Below are positions 1-11,630 of a stretch of 60,000 nucleotides of DNA, piece after piece (position 1 is the stretch's first letter; the number at the start of each line of letters is the position of its first letter). Location: NCBI GenBank assembly GCA_014529385.2, contig CM043944.1, positions 49,461,768-49,521,767 on the forward strand, given 5' to 3'. A program made the translations under genes and the position numbers. The notes below the pieces were generated by a model that saw only the letters and a program-made list of their open reading frames with translations, ran no database searches and had not been told where the DNA came from. This DNA is from Adiantum capillus-veneris. Lineage: Eukaryota > Streptophyta > Polypodiopsida > Polypodiales > Pteridaceae.

Positions 1-232
1 CCCAGGTGCCAACTTGTGTGGTGTATGGTGATCAGGATTGGAAAGAGTGAATTGCTTGAGAAAAAATGGCAAAAGAAGTTTCAATGGATCCAAAGTTCCT
101 TACTCTGAGACAAATTGAATACACCAAAAAAATTGGGTGGAGGTCCTTTGAAGGGCCGATCTACAATACTTTGCAAATGGTAGTGGCCTGCAAAGGTACT
201 CCCTTGTCCATGCTGCTTCCATTCAAAGCTCA

Positions 233-236
<4 letters not shown>

Positions 237-266
<30 letters not shown>
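237..266. repeat. (CA)n microsatellite in kinase 3' flank
   Basis: About 15 CA units are followed by a shorter CA run near 282-292. It lies in the 3' flank of the kinase gene. The rest of 1-516 shows no convincing coding frame; open frames here are low-complexity. Confidence 0.9.
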
Positions 267-270
<4 letters not shown>

Positions 271-516
271 TACTCCCTCTCACACACACAATTATGTGTA
301 ATGGTACACCAGCGGTTCTCTCTGCCAAAACAAAATGGGCTGCTTTTCACATCCTTCAATCACCTCTTTTCTTTCTCATCATGGAAAATCTGTTTAGCTC
401 ATTAATTTCTCCTCTCATGCATCCACAGGTGCTCACCTCCGGTGGCTTTGTTGCATCCAAGCAACCACCCTGCCCATTCCATGGATTCTTCATCTATCAC
501 TGCAAAATGCCAGCAA

Positions 517-2567
517 TCAAAACAGCTCAAACTCCGGCGTCGCAGGGGTCACCACACCAGAGCCTCCACCAGAATTGTCATCCGACGTCACTGATGACTC
601 CTTCCCATTGAAGGAGTCCCCCATAGCCAACTTGCCGGTAAATTTCGCCCTCGGAAATGGGCTCGGAATCTCTGGCGGCGTTGCACACCTGATCAAGGCC
701 CAGTTCACTCCTTCAAAGAATGCATGCTGCTTGATCTCAGATGCCCCTCTCATTGCGCCCAGACGCTTTTGTGGATCCTTTGCAAGCAATCCTCGAATGA
801 GATCTTGCACTGCTGCTCCTGGATGTTGATTCTCGTCGCCTGCACCCGATCCCGCGTGCCGTTGTCGATGGCAGCTTTCATTGTCAACGCTGCTCGATGG
901 GAATCGCAGCAGTTGTGTCACCACATTTGTGAGGGTGGCATCATTGTCTATACCCTTGAATGGTGTCCTGCTGTAGAGCAACTCATAGAGGAAGATCCCA
1001 AAGGTCCACCAGTCGACCGCAGAGCCATGGCCCTCTCCCAAGATAATTTCTGGAGCAAGATATTCATGCGTTCCAACGAATGACATGGATCTTGCTGAGG
1101 TTGGCTCTGCAAGCAACTCAGGAAGTATCGTTCCCCTCGATCCACCTGAGAATGTCCTGCCATCAGGTCGCGCATGCTTTGCTCCTCTTCGCTGCCTGCT
1201 TTGCCCTGACATTGCAACGATACGGGGCAATGGTAGGCAAGATGCAATTGGATGCACACTACATGGCGACACGCAGCCGAGAGGTGCCATGCAGGAAGCA
1301 GACCCGGCCACTGGATTACAAAGACCCCCACTGCCAGTTGGAGGTGAAGCCCATCCCTCCACAGTTGCCGATAAGACAACTCTTGTAAGAGTGGGCTTGA
1401 CACTGCATTTGAGGGAAAGGTCGAAATCTGAGAGCATTATGTGCCCATCCTCACGAACCAGGACATTCTCCGGTTTGAGGTCACGGTAGATGACGCCCAT
1501 CATGTGGAGATACTCGAGGGCGAGGAGAACTTCGGCGGCATAGAATCTGCACAATGACAAATTTTGATGTTCCAGCCCTTTGCGTTAATTGCAGACATAT
1601 GCAGTACATACAACCATAGCTTACATTCAGATGCAGCAAATTAAATATAAACCATTCGAGACCAGAGCTTGAAGGAATAGCCAGTGATGTATGAAACTTC
1701 CAACACTACCGCAATGCCAGTTTGGCCTAGACCCTCAGAAATGCTTCTTTATTTTCCCAAGAACAGCAGACTTTCCCCTTTCTTACCTGACAGCATTGTC
1801 AATGAAACGCTTGTTGGGCTGTAGTTGCCGAAGGACATGCAAATCCCCTCCCGGACAGAACTCCATCACCAAGCATGAATGACGCCCATCGTCAATATGC
1901 GCATACAATGTAGGAAGGAAGGGGTGATCAAGAACTTCTAGAATTTCGCGCTCTGTCTGTGCCCGTTGCAGCTTATTTCGCCCAGCAAGGGCACGCTTAT
2001 CCATTACCTTCATTGCAAAGAAGCAACCACTCGGACTGTTATCCACATCTCGAAGCTCTGTTAGATACACATGCCCAATGTCGCCGCTGCCGAGGCGTTG
2101 CAGGAAACGAAAATGACAAAGGCCCACCCCACCTCCAGATGCTGCTGTGAGGGGAAATGCAAGTTAATTAGTAACAATATTCAAGCCAACATTGGGGAAA
2201 GAAGACTAACATGCTGTTAACACCAAGTTACATAGCAAATGAAGTTACCTTTACCTGCAACACTTCTTATCGCTTCCCAAGCACTATCTTGCGCTTTATG
2301 AGGCTTATTACTCACAGTGGACAGGCTTCGACTAGGCTCTGCAAACAAGCTTGCACTGCTTGCACTCCCGCTGCCGCTCCCACTGGTAATAGTCTGATCG
2401 GTCGTTGATGATCGATGGCTGTGGCCCATGATCTGATGTGAAGAAATAACAACGCTGCTTGCATCTGCATAAACTGTGATGTCGGGATGCATTTCTTCCC
2501 CCCCATTATCATCAGAGCCATACTCCATATCCGCATCGTCAAAGCTGACCTCTAGCTCGCATGACAT
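517..2567 (-). CDS. AGC-VIII Ser/Thr protein kinase (D6PK/PINOID-like), three exons
   Basis: Exons on the minus strand are 2567-2255, 2144-1787 and 1546-517, giving 566 residues. Both introns are GT-AG (donors AG|GTAAAG and AG|GTAAGA, acceptors TCACAG and TGTGCAG), and the joins keep frame. The start is the Met before SCELEV at 2567, followed by an acidic, Ser-rich N-terminus. Visible kinase landmarks are the glycine loop LGSGDIG (about 122-128), the lysine in FAMKVMD (about 150), YRDLKPEN with catalytic Asp near 246, and DFD replacing DFG near 264-266. DFD and the roughly 100-residue Cys/Ser/Gly-rich insertion before THEYLAPE (about 386-390) are diagnostic of plant AGC-VIII kinases. The C-terminus ends EFELF, a PIF-like hydrophobic motif. 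Known relatives phosphorylate PIN auxin carriers at the plasma membrane; that role here is inference. The gene looks intact. Confidence 0.93.
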
Positions 2568-3557
2568 TTTGTTGGTGGAAAATTGCGCGGCTTCAAATTG
2601 TGAGGGCGGTTGTGTGTCAACAATATGCCTTCTAAGTAGGTGACCAGATGTGAACAACTTCTGCAATCCGGTGTACGAAGAAGAGCAGCACAATCGGTCA
2701 GTGGCAACGAAGGCACAATAGTCTGTTTGAGGAAATGGGCTAATACAGAGCTTTCTTTGCAAGTAATCTTGATGCACCTATGCTGGTAAGAGCTGTTGAT
2801 GTATCCACAGGGAGCTGAAACTAGGTGAAGAAAGTACATACAGATTTTGGGTCTCTTCTTTGTGAGTGTTGATGTCGCCCAGACTGCAAATGCTGCGGAT
2901 GGGATTGCAAAGAAAAAGAGTGAATTTACAAAGAGTGAATTCGCCGCTTAGGCTAGAAAAATGTGGTCATAGAATCGTGCAAGATAGACACGGCCTGCTT
3001 GCTGGATGGTCTCATGAAACCCTGAGAGTCAATCTAGATGTGGGAAGCCAGAAATCTGTTTCTTTGAGGGAGAGGCCAACATCTACGACAACGATGATGC
3101 CTGCAAAGAAAGCGGAAGTTTTGATGTTGGCAAGAACCCTCCAATGAGCTGCCGGAACCCTAATAGTAGCCTGCTGCCCGTGGACCAGCTCTTGTACACC
3201 TGCGCGCACACATAACCAAAGACCTCGTTTTCTGAGTACAAGATTTTTGGAGGCTATTCATCTCATGAGTTGGTCCGGCACTCTAAGCGCCTCGTAAAGC
3301 TTTGCTTCCACGCGCGTATAAAACACAGAGACACACACACACACACACACACACTCTCACGCACTCACTCCTCTTTCAAGTCTCACACGCGCACACGCAG
3401 TAGTACACACACATCTAACTCACCATTCGCGAGGCCTAGGAAATCTAGCCAGTCGATAAACACACACAAAAAAGAGCCCAACTTCCAAGCTGTGCTACCA
3501 ACATTCCTCTCCCCTGAGTCCCCTCTTCTACATAGCGTACTGCACACACACACAAGG

Positions 3558-3594
<37 letters not shown>

Positions 3595-3840
3595 CTATCT
3601 ATCTATCTATCTATAGACATAGTAGTACTGGTAATATAATACTCATTCAATTCAAGACAAAATTCGGGCAAACACTGTTGCGACGTAAAATAAGGCTTCT
3701 TATCCACTCTCTCTTCTGCACGCAAAAAGACATAGAGTAATCCCGCTGTAAGTAGTACAAGTCCATGACATTGGGCGGTGCATTGAGTAAAGCTGATGCG
3801 GAGCATTCATTTTGTGTAGAAATTTGTCAAATATAGTTTA
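2568..3840. other. Upstream region of the kinase gene with simple repeats
   Basis: This is presumed promoter and 5' UTR of the minus-strand kinase. It holds a (CA)n run at 3330-3354 and a (CT)n run at 3561-3588 that passes directly into (ATCT)n at 3589-3615. A TATAAA at about 3318 faces the plus strand, away from the kinase. No second gene is supported. Confidence 0.5.
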
Positions 3841-4700
3841 TTGAAACAATGAAGCCCCATGCCATCAGAAGTCAATTAAGGTTAATTTGCACATTTAATC
3901 ACGGGAGCGAAGCATAATGAGGGCTTCAATCTACGTCACTAATTGTCGCAGATTTCTCGGTTTGGCCATTGTTGGGGTCGACTGATTGCGATGCAATTAG
4001 TGCTAACACAAGCTGCAAAAACCGACGCAATTATCTGAGATATATATTGTCTAAGAGATTATGTGTGCATATTAGATTACTATCCCATTCAGCAGTTGAT
4101 TATAGCGTGGTAATTGGGTGGAATTTCATAGAATTGAAGAAGGATTGCACAACATAATTAAACGATAGCCACAGAAATTGAAATGAGGGTGAGCCTCTTG
4201 CCCTAGAGATTATATTTAATTATTTGGGGGGCCTAGGGTTGAAGACTCAAATTAACTTTTGGAACCTTCAAAAGAGGCTTCAAAAAATAACCGAAAAGAT
4301 TAATTAATGTGTGTTCGTATGCATGGAAAAGTCTGTCGAAAAAATGGGTGAAGTGAGGTCAGAATTACCTGGCAGGAAGCAGTTGGGCGTTGCTGGGCTC
4401 CTCTTCTGTATAATCTTTGGTAATTAGACGCAACTCTAGATTGACGTGTGATTGTGGCAAGATTAGCGCCTTGCAGAAATAGAATGATGGTAGACCAGAG
4501 TAATAATATTGTTATTGATGTCGGCCTGATGATGGTATGATGAGCTGAGATCAGTCGATTACAAGACTTATCACAACACAGTGTTGTGTGCGGGAGTCGC
4601 TGTCAATTATGGGTACTATTGTCACTCCTAATGTAAAGCAAGCTCCTCTAATTGGCGTGTGTGTGTTCATTATCTACACGATCTGTGAGTGAGAAACAGA
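3841..4700. other. No recognisable feature
   Basis: AT-rich intergenic sequence. I see no convincing coding frame, terminal repeats or RNA gene. Confidence 0.6.
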
Positions 4701-4717
4701 AAGGAAGAGGGGGGAGA

Positions 4718-4718
<1 letters not shown>

Positions 4719-4791
<73 letters not shown>

Positions 4792-4941
4792 CAACGTTTG
4801 AAAGCTGCGCAGTAGGGATGGTGTTGTTGATGGTAGGGCGCTAGCTATGGATGTGTTTTGCAAGGAAAGATTGCTAGAAAAGTTGCTGCAAAAAGTTTGG
4901 TATCCTAAGGTCCAACCACCTAGCTCTCTCTTGCTACTTGC

Positions 4942-4989
<48 letters not shown>

Positions 4990-5056
4990 TGTTATGTTTA
5001 TACGGACTGGAAACTTGGGAAGCATGGAGAAACTCACAGCTACAGCATTGTCTGTC

Positions 5057-5091
<35 letters not shown>

Positions 5092-5172
5092 AGCCTACCC
5101 AAGAGCGTCACATACACACACGCTTGCAAGTTATACGAAGAACTTGCTGCATAATGTTGGGTTTTGGCAATT

Positions 5173-5213
<41 letters not shown>

Positions 5214-5229
5214 TGAGAGAGAGAGGGAG
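4719..5229. repeat. Cluster of compound TG/AG microsatellites
   Basis: Four runs occur within 510 bp: (TG)n(AG)n at 4719-4788, (AG)n at 4942-4986, (TG)n(GA)n at 5057-5091 and (TG)n at 5177-5210 passing into GA-rich sequence. The long open frames here are translated repeats. Confidence 0.95.
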
Positions 5230-5326
5230 AAGAGAGAGAGCGCCATTAAAACAGCCCATGTTTCATATTTGGTTTGAACTTAAGAATAGCGCTCACTAGC
5301 ACCGCCAACCCCTAGCTTCCCTCTGT

Positions 5327-5328
<2 letters not shown>

Positions 5329-5420
<92 letters not shown>
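5329..5420. repeat. (CT)46 microsatellite
   Basis: An uninterrupted CT run of about 46 units. It gives poly-Ser-Leu or Arg-Glu frames on either strand that are not genes. The purine/pyrimidine strand bias would allow triplex structure (general knowledge). Confidence 0.95.
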
Positions 5421-5423
<3 letters not shown>

Positions 5424-6430
5424 CCCTCTCTTCTCTCTCCCGCTTGCACATTTGACAGTTGGCGGGAGGAGCAGCTTGGGCTGGCCCCTGGGGCGGCGGC
5501 AGGGTATTTTAGTGGGGAGTTTGGCGATCCCAGATAGATTTAGCTGCCCCCCCGCTAAAATGATGCCCACAAAAAGGCAGCCAATGGTATTGTTTTGCAC
5601 TTGTCAATCATTTTCAAACCTTTTGTTGTGTCGCGTTTTGAGTACTTTTACACATGTCAGGACCCACTAATGGTAGTCAAAATGCTTTCCATGTCAGCAC
5701 ATCCACGTGCCCCCTCGTGCTCCATGTCATCTGCCTTAATATCCCACCACGAGCCAGCAAAATCTGAATTATTATTCTAATTTCTAATAAGATAGAAGTC
5801 ATCAATTATTCATGCGCCACTATTGGACCCCCTGGGCCCTTGTTCAAAAACAACAGCATTTTTTCTAGGCTCGTCCAATGTCCAATTGTAACAAGTAAGA
5901 GGTTTTTGCATTGGCTTCCATGCATTGCAACGGGGAGGCTCATAGGAGGCGAGATTGGTGGGGGCATAGTCTCATCTCTGAGGCATCAGCTAGCTTTATT
6001 GCAGGCGTATGACGCGTGGGCAAAAGGTTTGGCCCAGGCGGGGCCCCTACCTGCCCCACTGTGGCTTGTGCTTGCTTTCTTGTGTTGGCTGCTTAATTTG
6101 TGGGGATGGTGGAGGCCGCCCCTCCATGATCTTTATAGAGTCGAAATGACGGCTAGTTTGATATGGTTCATTGATGCAAATCCAAGGTCTCTGCAAGGTG
6201 GGGTAGTGCAATAGTGGCAAAATTGACCTGCTTCGTGGCAACTAGTGGTCTCTTCGAGGTTCTTCTGCTATTGGGTGACTCCTTGGGTTCTTCACATGTA
6301 GTCAGCTCAGATTCCATGTCAGCCATTTGGGAGTGCCTGCATAGTTGGAAGCATTTTCGACATCGTCTGTGTTTGAAGCTATCAATGGTGTGGTGGCTTT
6401 CTTCTCTGACAGCTTGGGAGATGGAGTCCG
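5421..6430. other. No recognisable feature
   Basis: Mixed-composition sequence with an open plus frame at 5840-6214 that matches nothing I recognise and has no flanking gene structure. I do not call it a gene. Confidence 0.5.
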
Positions 6431-6439
6431 TGTATGTGC

Positions 6440-7133
6440 TTCTTTAGCTTTTTTTAATTAAAAAAATAGCTAACAAAACAAAAGGAAAAAAATACAAGTC
6501 ACATCATTAGGGTTTGGAAACCCAGATAAGAGAAAGGAAGGGCCCAGCTACACTGGAGGAGAAGCCATCAGAACCCTTTGAGGGGAGTAGAGGGAAAGAA
6601 GAATGGTGGACCATTGTTGCCACCTGAACTCCTTAAATAAAAGAAACAAGGATGAGCTTGGAATCTCTTTCATACATTGAAGGGCTTGTCTATTGAGCCT
6701 TTCAATGTCTGACTCAAGTGGGTAGTGCTCAAGGTTCAAAGATCTTGCCCTGAAAAATTGCTTCATTTCTAGAAATCCACAGATGCCATAGAAAGGAGGA
6801 TCTCCAGAGATTCCATAACACTATATCAAGTTACTTGACATTGCCAAGCGACAGCTCTTTGGTTGTGATTGGAGCAGGGTGCAGCGGATGGATTCTTTGT
6901 TTGGCATTTTTTATTACTTGAGTAGTAGAAGAACACATGCTCAAGTGTTTCCTCTTGTTGTTTACATCTAGGGAAAATGCCACGCAGCTGTAGGATTCTC
7001 TTAGTTGTAGCTCCAACCCAAAGGCCCTTATGTAGGATAAGCCACAACAGGAAACTAATCTTTATGGCTTGTGGGAATGCCCAAAGGCAACAAAATATGT
7101 ACTGCCATTGCTTTTGCCTCCAGTTAATGTTCC
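6440..7133 (-). mobile_element. LINE 3'-end remnant (zf-RVT region)
   Basis: Read on the minus strand, about 7100-6900 encodes WAFPQAIKISFLLWLILHKG, then GIFPRCKQQEETLEHVFF. This is the pattern of the zinc-binding domain (zf-RVT) that follows reverse transcriptase in plant LINEs. A second open stretch (6766-6548) and an A/T-rich tail near 6450-6485 fit the 3' end. The upstream part is absent because the gypsy LTR begins at 7134, so the LTR element probably inserted into an existing LINE. Confidence 0.7.
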
Positions 7134-7561
7134 TGTAATGGAATTGATATTTTGATGATTTATTTGTGAAATATTTGATATTTTTATGAAGCATTGCAAT
7201 ATTGATTTGAACTGTGGAATATGATCACTTGTTGGGTGTTGTGTGAGCAGATCAGTGACTGGCACGTGCTGGACAATAAGACGATAGCAGTTATTCGGAA
7301 TAGAACTGCCACCATTGGATTTCATGGCAATCCTTAGTCTTTTATGGTTCATTTAAAACTTGAGATGTGACAGCTATTAATTGTTATATTGAGCTCTTTG
7401 CGAGCCATGACTATTTTTTATGCCCAAGTGTGAGCTAACGTAACTCATGTTTGAGCATGAACTCTTCTATAAATTAAATACGTGCAAGAGGGACATGCTC
7501 ACTCTTGCACGGGGGAGATTGCACCTAGCGTCTATGTTATTCACCTCCCCTATCTTCTCTC

Positions 7562-7623
<62 letters not shown>

Positions 7624-7740
7624 CACGTACGACGTGAATCATGTGTTCATGCAATACGTCAGGTATGAGATTTGTGATTTTATTGTTTGGAGTATGTTCC
7701 TTGGGAATTTTGCAGGGCTGTCACGCTTTCCGTTGTAGCA
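7134..7740 (+). repeat. 5' LTR of gypsy element (607 bp)
   Basis: It starts TGTAATGG and ends GTAGCA just before the primer site. Its first 240 bp recur at 14711, and its last roughly 250 bp recur at 47247-47486. A (CT)n run at 7566-7620 lies inside the LTR. Confidence 0.88.
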
Positions 7741-7741
7741 G

Positions 7742-7753
7742 TGGTAACAGAGC
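7742..7753 (+). other. Primer binding site (initiator tRNA-Met type)
   Basis: TGGTAACAGAGC begins one base after the LTR. It differs at one position from TGGTATCAGAGC, the usual plant tRNA-Met primer site. Confidence 0.8.
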
Positions 7754-8257
7754 CTAGGCCAACGCTCTTGGAAACCGCAAGCTTTTACAAAGGATCATCA
7801 TGGGTTTATTATGGAGGAAAAGGATTATAGCGGCTGGAGCTAAGTTGTTTTTATTAATTATTTTACTTTCGTTAATCTGTGTCAATTTGTGTAATACCCG
7901 GTGGCATGAACCGTTTTACAAATGAGATGAGATCATGAAACTTAGCCTAGATTAGCAAAACATGAAGAAAGGGAAGCCCGCATTCAAAGACCGCAGGGAG
8001 GAGCCTATGGTTCGCGAGAAATCACCCCAAATGAAACCATGGGAGTAACTTAAGTAAGCAAAGTCGGTGCTACTGCATTTTTGGCACTGTTGAAATGAAC
8101 AGTGAAAAAAAAAACAGTGCCTCTGCCCATCCCACCATACAGCCCTCGGGAGTGCTAGCAACGCAAACACAAGCCATCTTGAACGGGCTTCGACTGTGGA
8201 TGACTCCCTCTCACTCTAGCAAATTGGGCTATGCCTCATGTGGATGTTGTCAAAACA

Positions 8258-8336
<79 letters not shown>

Positions 8337-8860
8337 ACCGAGGGGGTAAGGCCATCATGCAGGAGTTTCGAACTCCCAAAGGGGCTCTCCCTTTACCCGA
8401 TCCCACCTAGGTTTTGTTTCTTTTTTTTTTCTTCTACCTCGTTGACGGACCCTCAGTCCTTAACTGATATGTATCTGATGCACCTACTTAGAAGGTCACG
8501 TTGTAACGCTTTTGTCTCCGGTCCCATGGGTCATATCTAACTTTCGTGGACGATAATTTAATCTATCTATTTATCTATCTATCTCTCTCTTTCCACCACC
8601 ATGCAATGCTATCCCTTCCCAACCACGAATTGCGATTTTTTTTTGGCTATCCACTAACGAGTGTTGCATGCGTTCTTTTTGGTTGGGCAAAATCATCCCC
8701 ACACACAGTGTTGTGTTGTATGCACCTGGCGCAACTGACCTACTCCACGATGTAGAACAGTGGGTTATCTCCAGCCCCCTACCCACCCAAGGCTGCGCAA
8801 CACCCGATTTGCCAATCATCTCTCTCTCTCTCCCTCGCATGGTGCCGACCATAGTTTAAT

Positions 8861-8955
<95 letters not shown>

Positions 8956-9168
8956 GGCCAACAACCCCCTAGTACCATGGCCAACAACCCCCCCCCCCCC
9001 CCCCACTCATGCAGTAGCTGCCAGAATCTCTCTCTCTCTCTTTAGTTGGTGACCACAACAACGGCTACACACACACACACACACATACACATGGCCATGT
9101 GGGTTCACTCTCTGTCTGTCGCGACCAGTGACTACCAAAAAGCTACAGAAAACGATTTTAATTCTCTC

Positions 9169-9227
<59 letters not shown>

Positions 9228-9831
9228 TCTGCATATGATACATGTCCCCCCCCCCCCCCCCCCCCCAATTACCAGAGAGTCTATTGCTTTCTGAAGGGTT
9301 TTTTTTTTGAACTAGTCTCCGCATGGCAATAAGAAATATGCCTCTTCTTTGCTCTCTTCTAGCACAACTATCTACAGAAGAAGGATATTGACGAGGTTGC
9401 ACACACCCGATGATGACTCAATAGTTCGTACACACACACACACACCCTCGCTACGCTCGACATTCACCTTGAATCCTCACGGACTCCATCCCTCTTGATT
9501 GCCATCACCAATAGCTACGCTCTTTGTTAATCTCACCCTGCTTATTGCCCGTACATGAGAGCTCCAATATGTCACATACATAAACAACTAATAATCGATT
9601 GCCGACCGCTGCACCAACAACGCCCCACACAACTGCAACGATTCTACATCAACAACGTCGCGTCTACGATTTAATACAGGAAGCTCCGTGGCACTTGGAG
9701 GTGGTGTTACGAGCTTTTTTACTCCATCAGACAACGCGGCATCCGAATCGTTGAATTTATTCGACAAAAATTATCAACTCCGAATCATGATTTGTAGCAA
9801 ATCAACCTGATTATTAATTTCCCCCCTCGTG
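7754..9831 (+). other. Long non-coding leader of gypsy element with microsatellites
   Basis: No coding frame is supported. Simple repeats are (TC)n(AC)n at 8261-8338, (TC)n at 8862-8950, poly-C at about 8990-9004, (AC)n at 9066-9086, (TC)n at 9174-9222 and poly-C at about 9247-9266. Part of this may be a later nested insertion that I cannot delimit. Confidence 0.6.
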
Positions 9832-10960
9832 ATGGAGACGAACGGCACCAATAACCCTTTAGATTGGACCACTGATTCACCTCTCTCGGCACTGACCTTG
9901 GAGCAACAAGTATTCTTGCTGCAATAGGAATTAGATGTTGCAAATCAACGCCTTGCAACGAATTATAAAAAAAGAGCACGCGATGATGACAATGAAGATG
10001 AACGTATAATCAAAATTTTGAAGGCCGCATACGATGCTCAACAATATCGTAAAGAGACTAAGATAAGTCAAAAATCCTTTTCCTTTTTCAAGTTTGATGG
10101 CCTTGGCAAAATTGTGCTCTCTTGGCTAACTCAATTCGATGATGATTTTGCGGACGAATCTTTCACTGAAAAATATAAAATTAAATGTGCTACTAATCAT
10201 CTCTCTGGTCAAGCTTCACTTTGGTGGAGTGTACTTCGCAAAACAGTAGAACCGCCGTCAACTTGGGACAGCTTTCAACAGCGGGTCAAAGATTCCTTCC
10301 TACCCCCTCAATTTGGCCTTGAAGCTCGTTGTGCTTGGGCCAAATTGTCCCGGATGCAAGAAGACACTATCTCCTGTTACACCGACCGCTTCTGGGAACG
10401 TCTTTTGCTCCTCCGAATGGTAGAAGAAGTGCTTGCAGACTCTCTCCAAGGCAAACATGAAGATGGCCTTCCCAATGGTATACAATCAAAACTCAATTCT
10501 CTCAAACTGACGTCTTTTTATGAAGCTATATCCTTGGCCTATGATGTTGAGAAAGAAATCAACTCTATCGTCCATGAAGTGCGCAACATGCGCAACCCCA
10601 ACCGTCCCAATTTTCAACCTCACAGTCAATGGGGTAACAACACAATTGAAACTACAATCGCAACAGTAATAATTTCAATAGGTATACTTCAAACTATGGC
10701 ACAATAATTACACAAAAAACCATTCACCCCCTTTTCCTTGTAGTCACCAAAATAATCATCGTCCACAACACAGTTCCACCATTACGCCCACACACATTGC
10801 GCATCAAAATTCAAACACACATCATCATCCCAATCCCCCTGCACATCACAATGGTGTTGGTGTTTCAAGTGCCACCAATACGGCCATGTTGAAGCCAACT
10901 GCACCAACAACCCTCCACCCTGGACCCGCCAACCCACAACTCGAGTAACAACATTGAAGA
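9832..10960 (+). pseudogene. gag of the plus-strand gypsy element
   Basis: The frame opens METNGTNNPLDW at 9832, meets TAG at 9925-9927, and continues in frame to 10707. The segment with SGQASLWWSVLR and FLPPQFGLEARCAWAKLSRM is the conserved gypsy gag (retrotrans_gag) core. The frame is lost after about 10640. In another frame a zinc knuckle CX2CX4HX4C is intact at 10861-10902 (C-FK-C-HQYG-H-VEAN-C). The product would be the capsid/nucleocapsid protein that packages the element RNA; with one stop and at least one frameshift it cannot be made whole. Confidence 0.85.
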
Positions 10961-10980
10961 TAAAATAGAACCCTTCGATG

Positions 10981-11491
10981 ATGCCATGGTTGATTGGACA
11001 GCTGCAAAACCACCTCACGTACCAGGTAAGCCAATTTCAATTCATGCCTTGCTCCGTGAAATAGGCAAAATTCAAGATTCAAGTGTGTCTATTTTACATG
11101 ATGATGGTAGTTTGCACTATTTTATTTCTGAAAAATTGGTTAGAAAATTGAATTTAACCACCACACAACATCTGCATACAAAGTAAAATGTGCTTTTCAA
11201 GGAACTAGGTACAATGGCACACGTGAAATTAAATCTCTCGCAATTACTATTGGTGATTACACAGAACAACGTGATTTTTTAATTGCATCATTGCAATCCA
11301 CCGATATCATTTTGGGCATGCCTTTTCATCACCAACATAATCCACAAATTGACTATCGCACACACACAATGAATTTCACTTTCAATGGAAAATCTATTTC
11401 ACTTTCTGTTGATGCATCAATTGCTATGTTCCCCTTGATATCACACACACAAGCAAAACATGCACAAAGCATACACGATATTTGTTATTGA
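10981..11491 (+). pseudogene. Aspartic protease region of the plus-strand gypsy element
   Basis: Two segments in different frames (10986-11186 and 11291-11491) match a retropepsin. The usual catalytic D-S/T-G before HxFI reads ILHDDGSLHYFI, so the active-site triplet is altered. The second segment contains DIILGMPFHHQHNPQIDY, the conserved loop after the flap. The enzyme would cleave the gag-pol polyprotein; this copy is inactive. Confidence 0.75.
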
Positions 11492-11630
11492 AGTGGAGCA
11501 CACACAACCGTCTATCTCTCACACACATAAGGATTTCCTCTCACATTATAATGATTGCTTTGTGGATGATTACCCCCCTTCTCTCCCACCCTCTCGAGGT
11601 GAATTAGATCATTAAAAAAAAAAAATTCCA

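Noticed and set aside
3313-3323. GCGTATAAAACA as a plus-strand TATA box
   Set aside because: No supported plus-strand gene follows; the open frame there is CA/CT repeat.
5325-5600. Long Ser-Leu and Arg-Glu open frames over CT/GA runs (also at 8860, 50274 and 50514)
   Set aside because: They are translations of dinucleotide repeats; either strand gives an open frame with no domain or start context.
5840-6214. 124-codon open frame as a membrane protein gene
   Set aside because: Hydrophobic stretch only; no conserved motif, promoter, intron structure or homologous neighbour.
8355-8385. GGAGTTTCGAACTCC resembling a tRNA T-arm
   Set aside because: No acceptor, D or anticodon arm can be found at the right spacing.
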